From positions 26,001 to 90,000 of the forward strand of contig MVGU01001442.1 of assembly GCA_002005505.1 (NCBI GenBank): a stretch of 64,000 nt of DNA, read 5' to 3'. Of the stretch, positions 19,818 to 31,353 are shown in pieces. The DNA is from Botryococcus braunii (Eukaryota > Chlorophyta > Trebouxiophyceae). Made by a program: the position numbers and the translations under genes. The notes under the pieces were generated by a model. The model did not search any database. It saw only the letters and a program-made list of their open reading frames with translations, and had not been told where the DNA came from. Position 1 is the stretch's first letter; each line of letters starts with the position of its first letter.

Positions 19818-20599
19818 TCATTGATCTACTTTGTTCTTCCCCTTCCTCACTATGTTCATACCCCATTGCAACGTGCAGGGTAAGACTTTCCTGTGAGGGT
19901 CCAACGTTACCCACTTCCCTTGATGTTTTATTTGTGCTTTCCCAACCCCAACACTGACTGTGGCTTCCCTTGGAGACATCCAGTCTTGACCCAAAATGAG
20001 ATCCACTCCCTCCATGATAGAATCACATACAAAGAAAGTATGGCGGGTGACTACCGAAGGGGTGAACCTAACACTAAGGTCAACCTTCCCCTTGGTTTTA
20101 GACAAGGTCCCATCTGCAAGGACTACTGTTGTTGCTTCCTTGTGATACCTAAGCCCTTGTAAACTTTGCCTCGGACAAAGGAATGGGTAGCCCCAGTGTC
20201 CATGAGTGCACGAAAGTCCATGCCTCGAACAGTAACGGCAAAAGTCAGGTTGAGTGGTGAGAGATTTCCCACATGCCCTACATGACAAGATGGTTGTGGC
20301 ATGACACATGCAAGCACAAATGCAAAAGGAAATATTCCTGCCTTGCCCGAGAACATAAATTGTTCTCCCCTACATCCCCGAGCAAGAACTTTTAGTTTGG
20401 CCTTTGTCCTGTACTCTAAGAAAAACCTCCTGCTTTTCCAGACTTTTTGACTAATAACAAAGCAGGCACCAAGGCTGGGATCATGTTTTCTCTTTGCAAA
20501 GAAATCATGCAAGCAAGCCTCTGCACAATTTTTCTTAGGTACTACCAACTCAAAGGGTTCAGAGAGTGAAGACAAATAGGCCAAACAATGGGGATCCAT
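19818..20599 (-). pseudogene. aspartic protease region of pol (element G)
   Basis: The pol ATG at 20599 lies 12 bases after the gag stop. The first frame (20599-20123) begins MDPHCLAYLSSL and reaches the protease site ALMDTGATHSFV near residue 138. A frame change near 20160 moves to the 20309-19818 frame, which carries the rest of the protease (VVLADG…LILGQDWM). Element I has a different base pattern at this spot (GTACTTTGCC versus AAACTTTGCC). The protease would process the polyproteins. Confidence 0.8.
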
Positions 20600-20611
20600 G
20601 ACCCTTGCGAG

Positions 20612-21873
20612 TCAAGTTTTGGGTTTCCGCTTCCCTTCCCCCTTCCACTTCCCTCTTCCCTTTCCTTTCCCTTGCCAATTACCTTGCCCTCCTTGAGGTG
20701 GTGGAAGCCCTCCTTGCACTGGTGCCACCACTGGTGGGGCCTGTGGTGCAGAGGGAAAGTAACCCGGTTGAAAAACTGGTGGTTGGAACCCTCCCGCTTT
20801 AGCTTTAGCAGCCAACCACTCCCTTTTCAACTGACATTGCCATGCTTCATGGCCCAACTGTTTGCAAAAGTAACACTCCCTATTAGCGGGGATGACCTTC
20901 CGAGAGTCCAACTTTCCTCCCTTCCCTGGTGCACCTGGGGGTCCTCCAACAGCTCCCCAGAAGGGTGGTGACCCTTGAACTTCCTCTGGGATATGAGCTG
21001 CACCAAGATTGGTGTGGAAGTTTGATAGTGTCCTCCTCTTGGGGGGACCTCCCTGTGCATCCCCATGGGCACTTTTGAAACCACCTTCATGACCACAAAG
21101 GTGCACAAGTCATCCAGGTCTGTGAAGGGTTTCCCTGTCCCGGGGTTGATGGTACTGGCCAATCTTAACTGCACATTAAGACCCTTCATGAACAAGTGCA
21201 ACTTATCCTGCTCTACCATTTCATATTCCACCTCAATATCCGAAAGCAAAGCAACAAATCTTTCAATGTACCTCTCCACACTTTCATTCCCTTGGTATAC
21301 TTTGTCAAGCTTTTGTCTTGCTATTGCTACTGTGTCAGTGGCATCATATCTTTTGGACACAAAAGCTTTAAAGTCTTCCCACTCTATGGCATCTTCCTCT
21401 CCTCCCTCTTTGTCCCACTTACGCACAAAAGCATCCCACACTTTAAGTGGCCTTTCCTCTAAGTGTTGAACTGCAAGAGCAACCCACTTAGCATTAGGCA
21501 CGTTAGTGAGTTTAGCATATGATGCCAATTTCCGTGCAAAAAATATGAAACTCCCTCTTTTTCCATTAAACAGAGAAGGAGGGGCAGCACGCACTTGCAC
21601 CGGTTTGAGGATCGGTGCTTGGGCCTCAGCCTGCCGAGCCTCCAACTTTTGTTCGACTAACGTGTTAATGTATTCTTCAATTTCCTCCTTTGACAAGGGG
21701 CGTTTCTTCCTTCTGCCTTCCGATCCCTCGGTTGTAGGGGCGATCGGGTTCATGGAATCGACGTCCTCCTCTAACAAATCCGTAACCTCGAAGCCTTCCC
21801 GCAAAGAACCTTCCAAAAGGCTTCGGTCGTCCTCAGAAAGGTTTTTAAACCTATCTGATGTCACCGAGCTCAT
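20612..21873 (-). pseudogene. gag (element G), frameshifted
   Basis: The frame starts MSSVTSDRFKNLSEDDRSLL with an acidic N-terminus, then a retrotransposon gag domain (FARKLASYAKLTNVPNAKW, LDKVYQGNESVERYIERF, LHLFMKGLNVQLRLA). Near 21090 the sequence lacks ACTT present in element I, which shifts the frame. The correct continuation is in another frame at 21106-20612, with CCHC knuckle CYFCKQLGHEAWQC and a Gly/Lys-rich tail GKGKGRGKWKGEGKRK. Confidence 0.85.
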
Positions 21874-21965
21874 CTACGAGGGGCATCCCAAAGTTAGATC
21901 CTTGCATCGGCATCTGCCAACTTCCAACAACTTGATCGAAAACCCCAAAGGATTGATAACGGCTT

Positions 21966-21977
21966 TCGCCGATACCA
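21966..21977 (-). promoter_or_regulatory. primer binding site with hairpin (element G)
   Basis: Minus strand TGGTATCGGCGA two bases after the LTR end. CGGC-GAAA-GCCG, a stem capped by a GNRA tetraloop, overlaps its 3' half. The bases down to the gag ATG form an unremarkable leader. Confidence 0.7.
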
Positions 21978-21979
21978 AA

Positions 21980-22457
21980 TGTAATAACTCAGCGGAATTT
22001 ATAAGGAAGTAAGGCAGGAAGGGAGCAAGGAACGAGGCGCGACACGAGGTCCGTCACTTGGGGCAAGCAAGCGTTTACAAGAACCACCCCACCACACAGC
22101 TTACCCTTGTGGTTTCTCCAGTTCTGTCCTCTCGTGTTAATCTACTCGGCACGCAGGTTCCTAGCCAAGGGACGCCTATGATTCGAACTCGGCCCATGTA
22201 CGACTTATGTCCCTCTATCCTTCGTGAGAGCCCTAGATCGTCCACTCGCTGGCGTGCTAACGGTGACAACTATTGTCATCAAACACACGCAATGACGGAG
22301 TGCCAACTATGCATGGCGTAAGCAACCATCACCGACGGAAGGTGCTACTCTCGTTCGAGCGGCTAACCACGTGGCTCCCACGGGCGTGCAGTATGGCGCC
22401 AAAGGGCGTCTCCCGCAAATGTCCCGAAATGCTCGGAAATCCTCGCATTCCGTTACA
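21980..22457 (-). repeat. 5' LTR of element G (478 bp)
   Basis: Minus strand TGTAACGG…TTATTACA. Adjacent to the primer site on its left and to the broken RT of H on its right. Confidence 0.92.
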
Positions 22458-23156
22458 CAGATACTGCCCTTTCTTGGCTGGTTCTGACACACACTTGCCC
22501 CTGGACAAGCAAAAACCCAGATACGTTAACAGCAACAGCAGTGCCCTCATGCCCATCCACCCCTGCATGCGACTAGCAGCCAGGAAAATCGCATCATCCA
22601 CAAACGTGGTCATCCTTAGGCCTCTCTCCCTGAGAGGAGTATACACCTGTAGCATGAACCTTGTGTAGGTTCTGCATGCAGAGGACAAACCAAATGGTAA
22701 CACAGTAAACACAAAAAATTTTCCTTGAAAACTCAAACCCAGGTACTTCTGATCCTCCTTGTGCACCCGAAAATGATGGTAACCTGCTTTAAAATCTGTG
22801 AGACACAGCCAGTCTCCTGGCCTGGCATACTGTGGCACGTCAGTCAGTTTTTCATACGTGAAACTGACATATTTATCAAACAGGTTAATATACCTAGCGT
22901 CCAGAATAAGCCGCAACTTGCCCTTTCTATTTGCCACCACCCCCAGCCCACTGCACACCTGTACCTTGTCGCCTGTGACTTCCATTAATGCCCCTGTGTG
23001 CAGTAAGTCTTCTAAAGACGTCCTGACAAACTCTGCATGCAGCTCAACCGATTTTTTATTGGCAAACTGTACCTTCCCAGGCCTGTCTCCCTTCAGCAGC
23101 TCTCGGACCCTTTGCCCTTGCCCTGGCAGCGTGGTCTTTAGTAATTCTACCACTTG
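22458..23156 (-). pseudogene. DIRS-like reverse transcriptase (element H), cut by G
   Basis: RT domain with KGKLRLILDARYIN, DWLCLTDFKAGYHH, FTVLPFGLSSACRTYTRFM and the catalytic FVDDAIFLAA, followed by the start of the connection region at KKGQYL. Arrangement and wording fit DIRS-type RTs rather than Gypsy (YLDD) or Copia (YVDD). The frame opens after an in-frame TAG at 23159-23157 and may be continuous with the frame upstream by readthrough or before a mutation. G is inserted at 22457/22458; the coding sequence resumes at 8719 without loss of frame. Confidence 0.8.
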
Positions 23157-23654
23157 CTATTTCCTATCTTGATACCTTGGATGTTCCGACTGTGTCTTGG
23201 AGTCTGCCCCTACCCATTCCAGCTTGACCCCATGCCTTAGCCAGTTCAGCACTTTCTGCTGTTCAGCAGTCAAAGGCGCCTGCCCTTGTGCCCACACGAA
23301 ATACCTCTCCCAGGCCTTTAGCCGACTATTGGGTACCCCTGCCACAAACTCTTCGTCTTTTAAAGCCCTGTCCCACTCCTGCGCTAGTAGGCGTGGAGTT
23401 CCTAGCTCAGGCCCTTCACCTGCAGTCACGCCTTCCTCCTGCCACGCCCTTAACGCATGCTGCACCTCTTCCCATTCAACATCTATCTTTGGTAGGCCCC
23501 TGTTAAGCCCTTTTGTGCATCTGGCAACTTGTGGCGCATGGCCCTGCTCTCCGCCAGTCCCAGCATGCTGCCCTGCTGCTTCTGCCCAGCCTGCCTCCCT
23601 CCAACCAGGTTCTCCAACCTCTAAATCTCCCATTGACACCCCCTCACCTGTCAT
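23157..23654 (-). CDS. ORF2 N-terminal part upstream of RT (element H)
   Basis: A 165-residue frame beginning MTGEGVSMGDLEVGEPGW. Its ATG overlaps the stop of the preceding frame as ATGA. It is acidic and Gly/Trp-rich, then has an Arg/Trp-rich helical segment ending before the RT. It ends at TAG (23159-23157) in the same frame as the RT. I do not recognise a domain. It is most simply the N-terminus of the pol protein. Confidence 0.55.
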   Translation of the reverse strand: MTGEGVSMGDLEVGEPGWREAGWAEAAGQHAGTGGEQGHAPQVARCTKGLNRGLPKIDVEWEEVQHALRAWQEEGVTAGEGPELGTPRLLAQEWDRALKDEEFVAGVPNSRLKAWERYFVWAQGQAPLTAEQQKVLNWLRHGVKLEWVGADSKTQSEHPRYQDRK

Positions 23655-24124
23655 AGCCTTGGCTGGGCACTTGTGGATGCCATCCCCTGACCTCTGTGGG
23701 CAGGGGCATGTTGAAATTTGCAGCCATCCATCCCTGCAGTGGCATTACACTCTCCATCCAGCCACCAGCCCCTGCAGCAGTGCGTGGGCTCCGGTTTGGC
23801 ATTGGGATAATGGGTAAGGTCGTACCCTCCTTTAAATAATTCCTTCCGTGCTCTTCCACCCGCCGGGAATCCACGGCCTCTCCCTGCCGGTGGCCTGTAG
23901 TTGGGTACGTAGCTTGGCACGGGTGCGGCACGTTGAACGTTTACCGCCCGCAGTTGAGTTGCAAACTGTTCCCTCCCAGCTTCGGATGCCAGCTTTCTTA
24001 ACTGGGCGCAGTGCAGCTCCCAGTGTTCGGCGAACAAGTAGTCCAGCAAGCCGATTATCTCTCCAGCCTGCGTCCCGTGCCATTCTTGTACCATATTTCT
24101 CTCCTTAGCCTTGCATCCTTGCAC
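23651..24124 (-). CDS. gag-like ORF1 C-terminal part with CCCH-type cysteine cluster (element H)
   Basis: A 157-residue stretch; the frame is open upstream to about 24181 with no ATG, consistent with being a downstream exon. It contains a Tyr/Pro/Arg/Gly segment (YVPNYRPPAGRGRGF) and, near residues 115-136, C-x8-C-x8-C-x3-H (CRGWWLDGEC…CKFQH), resembling a CCCH zinc finger that could bind RNA. The stop overlaps the next start (ATGA at 23654-23651). Its position before an RT suggests a gag-like role; that is inference. Confidence 0.55.
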   Translation of the reverse strand: MQGCKAKERNMVQEWHGTQAGEIIGLLDYLFAEHWELHCAQLRKLASEAGREQFATQLRAVNVQRAAPVPSYVPNYRPPAGRGRGFPAGGRARKELFKGGYDLTHYPNAKPEPTHCCRGWWLDGECNATAGMDGCKFQHAPAHRGQGMASTSAQPRL

Positions 24125-24974
<850 letters not shown>

Positions 24975-25176
24975 TATAGTGGCAAAGGAAGAGAGAGAGA
25001 GACGAGACACCAGTCAGGTTAGAGCATTCAGCGGAATCTGTTACAAGCCGGTCAGCACCGGGACTTCCTTCGACGCCAAGACGCGTGCCACTTTCCAGAA
25101 CCTTCATTTCAGGACCCGGCAGCTTCCTGCCCAAAATCCTACACATTTCAGGACCTGGCAGCTTCCTGCCGTTACA
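24975..25176 (-). repeat. 3' LTR of element L (202 bp)
   Basis: Minus strand TGTAACGGCAGG…CCACTATA. Matches 49651-49854. With the 5-bp duplication the 3' end is TATA, not CA. Confidence 0.85.
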
Positions 25177-25447
25177 ACTTCCCCCTCCCCTACATGGGAG
25201 CGTCCTCGCTCACATCAGAGCAGTCATCACGAGCAAGACTCTGTAAGGTAAGAGTTCTTCAAGCAGTGTACATGCCGTCTACACTCAAGCAACAATATTT
25301 TTTTACACACATAGCTTAGGCGACAATTTTGTTGAGCCTCCAATGGTGAGGTACGCCAGGGTACGTCAGTGAGCTTTGTTCATCATCATTCATTGCTTGA
25401 AATTGTCATGGCGGGCTTCAAAGTGGATCGATGATCTACACTTAACA
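25177..25447 (-). other. polypurine tract and 3' untranslated region of element L
   Basis: TAGGGGAGGGGGAAGT (minus strand, 25192-25177) abuts the 3' LTR. The remainder to the pol stop is non-coding. Confidence 0.75.
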
Positions 25448-27340
25448 TCATGCGCGCGCTATACAGCTCACCGTACTGAACTTCCCACTTGTATAACAAC
25501 GGGGTGACACGCGGGGAGCAACTAAGCCCTTCTCCCTCCCCCCGGCGGGCAGCCATGCTGTACCCGCAACAAACAAGTGCAGGAAAAGATCGCCTCTCCG
25601 TGTCAAAGTCCGCCTCTTCTTAGGCGCAGTATTCGTAGTTGCTGAGGCACGCGCATTACTTCGCTTCTTAGTACCGTTGCCTGCAGCCGCGACACCTTGC
25701 GTGCGCTTCCTTGTTCCCACCTTCTCATTGAGAGCGCGACCAGCCCAGTACTCCTGGACAACCTCTTGGGCATGTTCTATTAATCCTGGTTCCGGTTCCC
25801 ATGAGTTACGCTCAGGCCCGTAGCCTTTCCATTTTACCAAGTATTCTTTCTTCGGCGCATGGTGCGCAGCCTTCTTCTCTCGATGCATCAAAATACACTC
25901 CACCTCGTATTCCCAATCACCATCAATCCAATCTGGCGGAGGTGAGGGAGCCACATTGACACCCTTATGATATGGCTTCAACAGCGACACATGAAACACA
26001 TTGTGAATGGTGCACTCATCAGGCAACTCCAGCCTATATGCAACAGCGCCAATCCTAGCCAAAATCTTGAATGGCCCAATGAAACGAGGCAAAAACTTCT
26101 TGGTGCCAGGATGCTTCCAACGAATATTCTTAGTGGACAAGAGTACTTCTTGCCCAACTTCATACTCAACATGTCTGCGCCCCTGGTTAGCATAAGTGCG
26201 CTGCCTATCTTGTGCCTCAATCAGGTTACGCTTCGCTAACGCGAGATCATCATGCAACTCTATAGCAAATCTTTTAGCCGACGGAAAAGTGGTCCCAGAA
26301 ATCACTGCAAACGGCTCAATAGGATCCTCCCCATACACCAACCGGAATGGAGTTGTGCGAACGGATTCTTGATAAGCATTGTTATAAGCGAATTGTGCGG
26401 CTGGCACATGCACATCCCAATCATGTTGTGTAGGACTAACATAATGCCGCAACATGTCTTCCACAATGCGATTCACACGCTCAGTTTGGCCATCAGTCTG
26501 TGGATGATAAGCCGTTGAAAAGACAGACCTCGTGCCCAAAATTTTAAACAACGCTTTAGTGAAGGCACTCGTGAACACCGTTCCGCGATCAGTCAACACC
26601 TCTTTAGGCATACCGTGCAGCTTAAACACACGATCCACAAACACATCAGCAAGACCTTCAGCAGACAGCTGATCAGTTGTTGGGATGAAATGCGCATATT
26701 TAGACAGTCGGTCCACAACCACAAGGATAGCATCATTCCCGTTCACCGTTTTGGGTAAGTCAGTAATAAAATCCATGGAGATGCTTTCCCACCTTCGTGA
26801 AGGAATTGGTAGAGGCTGCAGCAGACCAGCTGGCAGTGAGGTATCCACCTTGTTGCGCTGGCACGCATCGCAAACGCGAAGAAAATCTTCAACACCTTCC
26901 CTCAGCTTCGGCCACCAAAAATACCGTTGTATTTTCTCCAACATTTTAGTCCGGCCCACATGGCCTGCCTGTGGCACTTCATGGTTTTCTTTGAGAATGG
27001 CTTCTTTGAGCTCTTTATCTTTACCATCTGCCATTTCGGGAACATACATTGCTTTTCCACGGAACCAGTAACCATCTTTAGCGACCAACTTCGCTCTTTG
27101 TCTTTTACGCCCATCCCTTAGAAGATGATCCTTCTCATACGCGGTCCGTATGCGGTGCAACCAGTCTTCCCCCTCGGGGCACCACATGGTGAACCCATCC
27201 GGGCACGCGTCGCCCGAGTCACTCGCTGCTCCAGGGACCACCCCACCTAATGGCGGGGCCGTACCGCCTCCAGTGGAACGCGCCCCCTTGCGCGTAAGTA
27301 CAGCACACCTAATACGATGACCTATGCCGCGCCCCCCCAT
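25448..27340 (-). CDS. integrase with chromodomain (element L), N-terminally truncated pol
   Basis: A 630-residue open frame that starts inside the former pol, after RNase H. Residues 1-90 are a linker with VLTRKGA. The zinc-binding H-H-C-C follows (KENHEVPQAGHVG … VCDACQRNK), then the integrase core with MDFITDLPK, LTDRGTVFTS and the NRIVEDML Glu region, an SH3-like C-terminal domain (GQEVLLSTKNIRWK, FIGPFKILARIG), and a chromodomain with EYLVKWKGYGPERNSWEP near 520. A basic tail ends the protein. No stop interrupts the domains. The first ATG is unlikely to be native, because the upstream part was lost where element I begins (27377). Confidence 0.88.
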   Translation of the reverse strand: MGGRGIGHRIRCAVLTRKGARSTGGGTAPPLGGVVPGAASDSGDACPDGFTMWCPEGEDWLHRIRTAYEKDHLLRDGRKRQRAKLVAKDGYWFRGKAMYVPEMADGKDKELKEAILKENHEVPQAGHVGRTKMLEKIQRYFWWPKLREGVEDFLRVCDACQRNKVDTSLPAGLLQPLPIPSRRWESISMDFITDLPKTVNGNDAILVVVDRLSKYAHFIPTTDQLSAEGLADVFVDRVFKLHGMPKEVLTDRGTVFTSAFTKALFKILGTRSVFSTAYHPQTDGQTERVNRIVEDMLRHYVSPTQHDWDVHVPAAQFAYNNAYQESVRTTPFRLVYGEDPIEPFAVISGTTFPSAKRFAIELHDDLALAKRNLIEAQDRQRTYANQGRRHVEYEVGQEVLLSTKNIRWKHPGTKKFLPRFIGPFKILARIGAVAYRLELPDECTIHNVFHVSLLKPYHKGVNVAPSPPPDWIDGDWEYEVECILMHREKKAAHHAPKKEYLVKWKGYGPERNSWEPEPGLIEHAQEVVQEYWAGRALNEKVGTRKRTQGVAAAGNGTKKRSNARASATTNTAPKKRRTLTRRGDLFLHLFVAGTAWLPAGGREKGLVAPRVSPRCYTSGKFSTVSCIARA

Positions 27341-27376
27341 CGCGGCCCTACGCTGAACAGAGCCCCTAGGAGTGTG

Positions 27377-27854
27377 TGTAATAACTCAGCGGAATTTATA
27401 AGGAAGTAAGGCAGGAAGGGAGCAAGGAACGAGGCGCGACACGAGGTCCGTCACTTGGGGCAAGCAAGCGTTTACAAGAACCACCCCACCACACAGCTTA
27501 CCCTTGTGGTTTCTCCAGTTCTGTTCTCTCGTGTTAATCTACTCGGCACGCGGGTTCCTAGCCAGGGGACGCCTATGATTCGGACTCGGCCCATGTACGA
27601 CTTATGTCCCTCTATCCTTCGTGAGAGCCCTAGATCGTCCACTCGTTGGCGTGCTAACGGTGAAAACTATTGTCATCAAACACACGCAATCACGGAGCGC
27701 CAACTATGCATGGCGTAAGCAACCATCACCGATGGAAGGTGCTACTCTCGTTCGAGCGGCTAACCACGTGGCTCCCACGGGCGTGCAGTATGGCGCCAAA
27801 GGGCGTCTCCCGCAAATGTCCCAAAATGCTCGGAAATCCTCGCATTCCGTTACA
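27377..27854 (-). repeat. 3' LTR of element I (478 bp)
   Basis: Same family as 8720-9196. Its left flank is the L integrase frame (…AGGAGTGTG). Confidence 0.92.
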
Positions 27855-28886
27855 TTATCCCCCCCTTAGTCCTTTGCATGTCCTCATGCAAACCCACTCG
27901 AGGATTTTCACTGAGAAGAACAACCAGAGAAACCGGTAAACTGGACGGCCCAAACCTCCAACTGCCGTCTGACCACTGCCGAATTGGTGGTTCATGGGGT
28001 CCCCACTTCCAATGTATAATATCTCCAAGTAAACACTTCCTTGCCATTTATTTTATTTTTATAGCTTTTCTAGGACACTAGGTAGACTTGCGTCTAATCT
28101 TATTCGAAGAACAAACATGAAGAAATAAACGTTCAAACATGAAACACAAGTGTCCCATTTCCCAAGTCCAAGAGAACATAAAAATCTAATTGAAAAACAT
28201 ACAACACAAAAGAATAATTAAAGTGCTGAAGTCCAAAAAGTAGGGAACTTCCATGGAGAAGTTCCATGCTCCCAATGAGTCCCGTTCCCGTAATGGATGA
28301 TCCCAAGTCAACATACTGTAAAAATCCACATAAGGTACACATTCCAGTTCATGCCGAACGACTCGGGTTGCGTTGGCTCTGAACCATGATCCACAAGGAA
28401 CAAACAAGCAAACAAAGAAACAAAGTCCGACGTTCCCAAAAGTCCCAACAACACAAACTTTCAAAGTCCAAGATTTCAAGAGAGTCCAAGTCCCCCTATT
28501 GACATAGACAGTCCAAGACCTGCCAGTCACATAGAAGAATCCCCAATCCCTCTCCAATTTCCAAGTCCCTTCTAGTCACATAGTCCACCAATCACCTAAA
28601 AAGTGCCCAGGATCCACAACTGATTGCTTGTGCTAGCAAGTGTACTCCCCCCCCACCTATCCAAAGCGTGCAGACTCCGGGCTGCAACATGCCATGGTGT
28701 GTGACATCTGTCCACCCACACCGGAGTGGGCGACCCACTCCCAATCCCATCCCGAGGGGGTGCACACATTTGCAATCCTACCACCGGCTTGTCTGTGCAG
28801 ATCCTTGCGTACCCGACAAGGACTCCCTCCTAAAGAGAGCAAAGACAAGGTAACCGACCGGAGGAGCGGGCAGCAGGGGAAAGGCC
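27855..28886 (-). other. polypurine tract and 3' untranslated region of element I
   Basis: Non-coding, matches 9197-10249. The C run at 28647-28654 has 8 C. CTCCC at 28823-28827 is the uninterrupted counterpart of the element E insertion site. Confidence 0.8.
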
Positions 28887-31315
28887 TCAAACGACCGTCT
28901 CGCCCCACTTGGGCGGGCCCAACTCCTGGTGATGGTGGTAGGCGTTGATGGTGTCCTTTGCGTGGTCGAACATGTCCAAGGGCTCCCAGTCGTCTCCGAC
29001 GTCGTAACCTGACCACAGTACCCAGTACTGGTAGGCCGGGGTACCGTCCGGGAAGTGGAGGGCCCGGTTCCCCTTCATCAAGGGACGGTGACCGAGGATG
29101 CCGTCCACGACGTACTCGGCATTCTCCGTGCCGTCATCGCCCTTGACCATGCGTGGTCCCGGCTGGTATTTGTAAATGCTGAGGCGGTCTGGGTTACGTG
29201 GCCCCTTGTAGAGGTCCACATATTCCACGTTTATGCGTGGGTGAAACTTCAGGGCGGCGGGGACGTCCAGCTCAACAGAGTTGGGATGGACGGCAGTGAC
29301 CCGGAAGGGTCCAATCCGGCGCCTGGCAAGCTTTATGTACTTCTGCGACGTCAGGGCGGCTGGGAACTTCGTCCGAAGGAGAACAAGGTCCCCCTCCTTA
29401 TAGATCACAGCCCGGCGGTGGCGGTTCGCCTGGGCCGCCTGCCGCTCCTGAGCTGCAGCCAAAAACTTCCGTGCAAGAGTAAGGGAGTCTTGCATCTTCC
29501 GGAGGAAAAGATCTGCCCGATCTGCTTTCCCCCCCTCCATGTGTCCCATAGCAAATGGAATGTTTGGATCCTGTCCATATGTCAAGCGGAACGGTGTGGT
29601 GTTGATCGAGGCTTGCCATGTATTGTTATAGGCAAACTCTGCAACAGCCAGATGGTTTTCCCATTCTTTAGGCTTATCCCAAACATAATGTTTGAGGTAG
29701 TCCTCAAGAATCCTGTTAACCCGTTCCGTTTGTCCATCAGATTGTGGGTGATAGACTGTAGACCATGCAGGTTTGCAGCCTGTCAAATTTAGGAGTATAT
29801 CCATAAATTTACTCACAAACTTAGGATCCTTATCCGACACAAGTTCCTCTGGAAATCCGTGGTATCTCCAGACTTTATCCCTTAGCAAAACTGCTACATC
29901 ATATGAGTCAGCTTTTGTGGTGGTGGGCACAAAGTGAGCACACTTACTTAACCGGTCCACCACAACCCATATGGCATCATTCCCGTTTGCACTCCGTGGC
30001 AACCCTGTTATGAAATCCATGGAAATGCTTTGCCATTTCCTAGTCGGGATTTGCAAGGGGTGAAGGAGGCCTGCGGGCAACTTGTTTGAAGCTTTGACCC
30101 TTTGACAAGAATCACAGTAGGCAACATATTCCCGCACGTCCTCTGTCATTCCCGGCCACCACCATTCCCGTTTCACCAGTTCATACATCTTGGCAAAACC
30201 AGGGTGTCCCACACACAAAGGTTCATGCAATGCCTTGAGTATATCTTGTCTTAGGTTTCTCCCCACGACTCCTTCCCCATCCTTCACCTCATAATGCCCT
30301 GGGACATACTTCCGTCCCTCCTTCCCATATTCCCATATCCCATTCCTGAAATGCACCTTCCTTCTGTTCGACCTCTTTCCCAACCACTCATCATCCATGT
30401 AAGCCCTCTTTACTAACTCCAGGAAGGGTTCACACGTGTCAAGCTGCTGGGTGACTCCGCTCGGGCGGGCCCTCCCGCCGGAGTCCATTGCGACCCGGGG
30501 CTTGACACTCCTGAGCTCGGGCTCCGCTGGCTCGACGTTGCGTCGGAGCTGCCTGGCCGCGAGGATTGGGACCCTGGACAAGGCATCTGCGACGTTAGTC
30601 TTGCCTGGCTCCCAAACCCAGAGTATGTCAAACTCCTGCAATCGCTCAGCCCACCTAGCTCTTCTCGGGCTAAGTCCTGCCTGTTGTTGCAAAATGGTAT
30701 TACACTTATGGTCAGTAGTTACAGTGACTGGTTTTCCTAACACATAACATCTCCATTCCTGTAGAGCATACACTACAGCCAGCAATTCCCTTTCCGTAGC
30801 AGAATAGTTACGATCTGCACTATTCAACTTTTTGCTATAGTATGCTACTACTTTCCCGTCCTGCATAAGAACTGCTCCCACCCCAAAATCACTTGCATCA
30901 CATGTCACTTGGAATGGTTTCCGAAGATCAGGTAGTGATAAGATAGAGGCCTCTACCAAAGCAGTCTTCAATGCTGAAAAAGATTCCTTCTGTTCCAATT
31001 CCCATTCCCATGCCCTCTTGCTGCTTGACAACTTTGTTAAAGGAGCAGCGATGGCACTAAAGTCCCTGATAAACTTCCTGAAGTAGTTTGCAAGGCCCAG
31101 AAACCTACGGACATCCGTGGTGTTTTTGGGTACGGGCCATTCCTTGACTACTTCCACCTTTTGTGGGTCCACCTTTAATCCATCCCTTCCAATGATATGC
31201 CCCAAGTATCGAAGTTCAGAACGCATGAACTCACACTTGGGTAGCTTGGCAAAGAGTTGCTTCTCTCGCAAGCGAGCGAAGACATTTTCCAAATGAACAT
31301 AGTGCATGTTTTCAT

Positions 31316-31353
<38 letters not shown>

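Larger units (their letters stand above)
8720..22457 (-). mobile_element. Gypsy chromovirus G, containing Copia D
   Basis: Minus strand: 5' LTR 21980-22457, primer site 21966-21977, gag, protease, RT, integrase, chromodomain, 3' untranslated region, polypurine tract and 3' LTR 8720-9196. Flanks on the + strand are AAGAT at the left and CAGAT at the right, a 5-bp duplication with one mismatch. It sits in the RT-RNase H frame of H. Damage: a 4-base deletion in gag, a nonsense codon in RT, and a deletion of about 1.3 kb joining RT to integrase. The coding part is also split by D at 10945-18526. Confidence 0.9.

Noticed and set aside
21080..21110. Programmed frameshift in gag of G
   Set aside because: Element I has the ACTT missing here and keeps frame, so this is a plain deletion.
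25448..27340. Host chromodomain protein
   Set aside because: The chromodomain is fused to a Gypsy integrase and lies between element L landmarks.
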